From: Bradyrhizobium sp. AZCC 1693
Lineage (GTDB): Bacteria; Pseudomonadota; Alphaproteobacteria; Rhizobiales; Xanthobacteraceae
Assembly: GCF_036924745.1 (NCBI RefSeq)
Contig: NZ_JAZHSD010000001.1
Coordinates: 2,852,001-2,916,000, forward strand
DNA length: 64,000 nt
Direction: 5' to 3'
The position numbers and the translations under genes were made by a program. Under the pieces are notes generated by a model. The model was not told the DNA's origin and searched no databases. It saw only the letters and a list, made by a program, of their open reading frames with translations. Shown one piece after another: positions 59,719-64,000 of this stretch; the stretch's first letter is position 1, and each line of letters starts with the position of its first letter.

Positions 59719-60363
59719 TCACCAAACATAAGGGACCACTCTCCAACGCGATGTTTCGTAGCTGGAATACTCAGGGCAATTGCGCCGAAGCAGGTCCTCT
59801 TCGTAAAGAATTCGGCACACTTGTATGCTGATATGCAGGCCCAGTACGAGCACCGTAACCGGTGTCAGGTATTGCAGCACGACGCCCAGGACCACGATTT
59901 CTTCTGCGAGGTAGAGCGGGTGCTTGATCCATCGATACGGACCGGTTTGCACCACCGAACGCGCCTGTGGCACCAAACTGAACGACCGACCTAGATGTCG
60001 GATAGTGACAAGCATCATGATCGTGCCAACCAGCACGCAAGCTGTCGATGCCAGGTTTGGCAGCGCTTCGTCGGTTTTGCCGAAGAAAGTGATTGTCCAT
60101 GGCATATAGCTGCCGACGAATGCAGCCATTCTAGGCAGCAACCCATCCGCATGCGCCTTTGCCGGTGACCTGGTCATGATCAACAGCGCCAGGAGCATGT
60201 AGAAGATGGCAAGGCAAAAACTTGACAGAAGCGATGGCCAGGGATCGGTAAATGACCCAATTCTGACGGCGACGCAAAGTGCCAGCAACATGAACCAAAT
60301 GCTGCCAAGCAGTTGCATCATCCACTCGTAAGACCGGTTTTTCGACAGGGCGAGCGTGCTCAT
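59719..60363 (-). CDS. Isoprenylcysteine carboxyl methyltransferase-like membrane protein
   Basis: 214 aa with about five to six membrane segments. The C-terminal half has the ICMT/PEMT SAM-binding pattern: LGRSFSLVPQARSVVQTGPY, then RWIKHPLYLAEEIVVLG, and CRILYEEDLLRRNCPEYSSY, where the Glu residues near the end are catalytic in relatives. It sits two bases after tadC and six before tadE, so it belongs to the pilus operon. Known targets of bacterial relatives are poorly defined; methylation of a pilus component or membrane lipid is a possibility. Confidence 0.8.
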   Translation of the reverse strand: MSTLALSKNRSYEWMMQLLGSIWFMLLALCVAVRIGSFTDPWPSLLSSFCLAIFYMLLALLIMTRSPAKAHADGLLPRMAAFVGSYMPWTITFFGKTDEALPNLASTACVLVGTIMMLVTIRHLGRSFSLVPQARSVVQTGPYRWIKHPLYLAEEIVVLGVVLQYLTPVTVLVLGLHISIQVCRILYEEDLLRRNCPEYSSYETSRWRVVPYVW

Positions 60364-60365
60364 GG

Positions 60366-61274
60366 CTACTTACCGAAGCTGGCGAACGAACGCACGAGGT
60401 GCAGAACTGGACTTCCTCCCATGATGACGAACATGGCTGGAAGCAGGAACAGCACCATCGGAATGGTCAGCTTGGCGCCTAACTTGTGTGCTCTTTCTTC
60501 GAGCTTGGTAATACGTTCTCGCCGCATGTCGACAGCGATACTGCGTAGCGCTTGGCTCAACGGCGTTCCGTATTGCAGGCTCTGGCTGATCATGGTGCCG
60601 AACCGGCGAAGCCCATCTGAGGTTGATGCCAAATTCTCGAATGCGTCGATGCGATTTGGTAATATCCGGAGATCATCAAGAAGACGGTGCAACACCCAGG
60701 CCATAGCAGGATTGGTCTGGTTCATCTCTTCCGCTACACGTCGCAGCCCGCTCTCCATGCCCATTCCCGCTTCGCTGCACACAACCAGCAAATCGATCAT
60801 ATCCGGCGTCCCCAGCCGGATGGCAGCATCAAAACGCCGTTTCAGCACCGACAGAATCAATCGCGGCCCCAGAATTCCGATCACCACACCAATGAGCGTG
60901 AAGACCAGCACGTCGGCAGGTGGCCTTCCCGAAAGCTGTGCCAGAAGTAGCGCGATGACCGGGAACAAGAACATGCTGGCTACTTTGACACCGATCCAGG
61001 TCGGCAAGGTCCGATGATGATTGAATCCTGATGAGTGAAGGATCGTTCGCAGTTGATCCAGATTCTCCTCAGCGTAGAAGCGCCGATACCGCATGCCGAG
61101 CCACGAAAACCAACCGGTCATGCCTTGGAAGGGTGCTGACCGGTAAGGGATGCCCATCACGGCGTTTGACACCCGTGTATCCAATGCACGGACGTGTATT
61201 TCGTGGATGATCAACAAGCAGGTCGCAGTCCCGGCTGCTACTGCGAGGGCCACCAGACTGAGACCAAAAGTCAT
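60366..61274 (-). CDS. tadC: Tad pilus inner-membrane platform protein TadC
   Basis: 302 aa of the GspF/TadC fold. RFDAAIRLGTPDMIDLLVVC, SEAGMGMESGLRRVAEEMNQ and LRRFGTMISQSLQYGTPLSQ form the cytoplasmic T2SSF domain; hydrophobic segments lie at both ends (MTFGLSLVALAVAAGTATCL; IPMVLFLLPAMFVIMGGSPV). ATG 61274 overlaps the tadB stop by four bases, so the longer reading to 61301 is not used. Works with TadB as the platform driven by TadA. Confidence 0.92.
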   Translation of the reverse strand: MTFGLSLVALAVAAGTATCLLIIHEIHVRALDTRVSNAVMGIPYRSAPFQGMTGWFSWLGMRYRRFYAEENLDQLRTILHSSGFNHHRTLPTWIGVKVASMFLFPVIALLLAQLSGRPPADVLVFTLIGVVIGILGPRLILSVLKRRFDAAIRLGTPDMIDLLVVCSEAGMGMESGLRRVAEEMNQTNPAMAWVLHRLLDDLRILPNRIDAFENLASTSDGLRRFGTMISQSLQYGTPLSQALRSIAVDMRRERITKLEERAHKLGAKLTIPMVLFLLPAMFVIMGGSPVLHLVRSFASFGK

Positions 61275-62199
61275 AGTTCTGTCTCCCGTCTGACCATCCA
61301 ACTTATCACCAGGTGCCCGATAAGCACTGAGGCTACTGCGTAAGCCAGGAGCTTGTTTCCAGTCGGATCAGAGAACAATAAATCAACATTTTGCGGATTG
61401 GCCGCGTATAGCAACGCGCCCGCAATCAAGGGCGAGACTGTAAGTGCTCGTGAGGAAAAGATCACTTCTCCTGCCAGCGCCTTGGCGCGAGCAGCCAGCG
61501 CAACACGCTGGCTCACGGTGTCTCCCAGCGTCTGCAAGGTTTCGGCCAAGCTGCCGCCTGACTTCAACTGGACCGCAAGCGTCACCGCAAACATTGCATA
61601 CTCTGCCACTTGCGTTCGCTGATAGACAGCTTCGACAGCTTCCTCCGGAGGTCTTCCCAGATTCACTTCGCTGCATACGATAGCAAACTGCCCGGCTGTT
61701 GGTTGCGGCATCTCGCGCGCGATCGTGCGAAATGCCTCGTGCACAGGCAGACCCGATCGGACCGTACTTGTCACCAGCTGGATCGCGTCAGGCAGCTGTC
61801 GAAAAAGTTGACTGGTGAAGCGACGTTGCTGCCATCCAAACAGAACTCGCACGACCACTATGGCGGCAATTGCAGCCGCGACAGACACGTAGAGGATGGG
61901 GAATCCCAGCAGGTTATTGGCATAGAAGATTGCCGCTACCGTGATCGCGGCGGCAACTAGCACATACGCCGGATGCCAGGCGTGAACCATCTTGGGCCTG
62001 TAATTGGCCAGGCGATGGAGAAACAGAGACCGGGACCCGGTCTCCGCCCGGCGAATGGATGGCAGGCTGGCCGGATGTGAGGCTGGTAGAGCTACCGCCA
62101 GCTGGCGATGCATGCGTCGTTCTCGACCGTCGAGCCACAACGAATTGACCGCTGCGCACACCGCAAGCACCAGAACAGTGACGATCACGAACTCCGGTA

Positions 62200-62203
<4 letters not shown>
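61271..62203 (-). CDS. tadB: Tad pilus inner-membrane platform protein TadB
   Basis: 310 aa. Same fold as TadC: RQLPDAIQLVTSTVRSGLPV, EAFRTIAREMPQPTAGQFAI and LGDTVSQRVALAARAKALAG in the T2SSF domain, with membrane segments at the N-terminus, middle and C-terminus. The start overlaps the tadA stop (ATGA), and the end overlaps tadC in the same way. This unbroken coupling shows a single translational unit from the TadZ-type gene to tadC. Confidence 0.92.
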
Positions 62204-63572
<1,369 letters not shown>

Positions 63573-63576
<4 letters not shown>

Positions 63577-64000
63577 AATCCGAGCAGCCTCCTCAGCCGT
63601 CCCTTCTGCTCGGTGCCGAGCCCCGTGATCTCCCGGACAATCGGGGCGAGGTGACGCCGCAGTCCTGATACGTGCTTGAGCGCTGGAATTCCGAGATTGA
63701 CCGCCTGGGTCATCCCCTTCCCGAGATCGGGTACCACCATGTCTGGTTCTGCCCCCAAGGCCTTGACAACCGCGGCCCTGGGTAGGCCGCCGGGGCGATT
63801 GGCACGGTTGAGCAAAGTAAAGACCCGATCCTTGCCGGCTATGTTGGTGACGGCAGTGCGCAGTGCATGGGCGTTGCGAAGTCCGGTCACCTCGGCTTCC
63901 AGCAGCACCAGCACATGGCGAGAAAGCGTGATCACCGGATGGATGGATGGCGGAAACGGCACCGGGACATCGACAACGATGTAATTGAACCGTTGGCGAA
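63573..64000 (-). CDS. TadZ/CpaE-like ParA-family localisation protein (partial)
   Basis: The C-terminal 142 codons are in the window; the 5' end lies beyond base 64000. FNYIVVDVPVPF is the Walker-B-like strand, RHVLVLLEAEVTGLRNAHAL follows, then VFTLLNRANRPGGLPRAAVV and DLGKGMTQAVNLGIPALKH, as in CpaE/TadZ proteins that set the cell position of the pilus machine. It is the first visible gene of the leftward Tad operon; pilin, peptidase and CpaB genes would be expected outside the window. Confidence 0.85.

Overview
The window reads as chromosomal DNA of a Bradyrhizobium-type alphaproteobacterium. The DNA is GC-rich, dispersed palindromic repeats of the kind common in Bradyrhizobium and Rhodopseudomonas occur between genes, and the gene content (aerobic 2-aminobenzoyl-CoA pathway, TRAP uptake of sugar acids, PrsDE-type secretion, Tad pili) fits that group. 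No rRNA, tRNA, CRISPR array, complete insertion sequence or prophage was seen.

Layout. (1) 1-7156: membrane complex genes hyfB-C-E-F-G-I. The large subunit lacks the NiFe-binding cysteine motifs and hyfB carries a frameshift. (2) 7163-8418: an orphan XRE regulator and a spermidine-synthase-like methyltransferase. (3) 8449-16226: a hexuronate/aldonate block. A GntR regulator, TRAP transporter dctPQM, an L-idonate 5-dehydrogenase and uxuA run leftward, and a uxuB-like reductase runs rightward. (4) 16290-31787: tryptophan to anthranilate to 2-aminobenzoyl-CoA catabolism. It holds a formamidase, kynU, kynA, a RidA protein, 2-aminobenzoate-CoA ligase, 2-aminobenzoyl-CoA monooxygenase/reductase, a crotonase, an SDR, two extra flavin monooxygenases, two paralogous cupins, an ABC solute-binding protein and a MarR regulator. 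Five promoter regions in this block share a TTTAAGYYTNAA-type motif, which suggests one regulon. (5) 31.8-34.1 kb: a graveyard of dispersed repeats with remnants of an acyltransferase, an IS21 IstB gene and another unidentified gene. (6) 34.1-39.9 kb: a frameshifted CaiB/BaiF CoA-transferase, a DapA-family protein, an endonuclease/exonuclease/phosphatase protein, a phospholipase D-VTT membrane protein and small proteins. (7) 39.9-50.3 kb: a type I secretion locus. It holds an HlyD-type adaptor, an ABC exporter with a long low-complexity N-terminal extension, two unusual repeat proteins that are probable substrates, a GNAT-TPR protein, a HEPN-like protein and a LuxR regulator with a degenerate receiver. 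(8) 50.7-54.0 kb: a thiolase, a headless gene remnant and a membrane protein of unknown function. (9) 54.2-64.0 kb: a Tad/Flp pilus locus running leftward, with an isoprenylcysteine-methyltransferase-like gene embedded in it.

The two points most worth following up are the repeat-protein secretion locus (41.5-50.3 kb) and the shared operator that ties the kynurenine and anthranilate genes to the MarR protein at 23.8 kb. Functions are assigned from recognised motifs only; no database search was possible.
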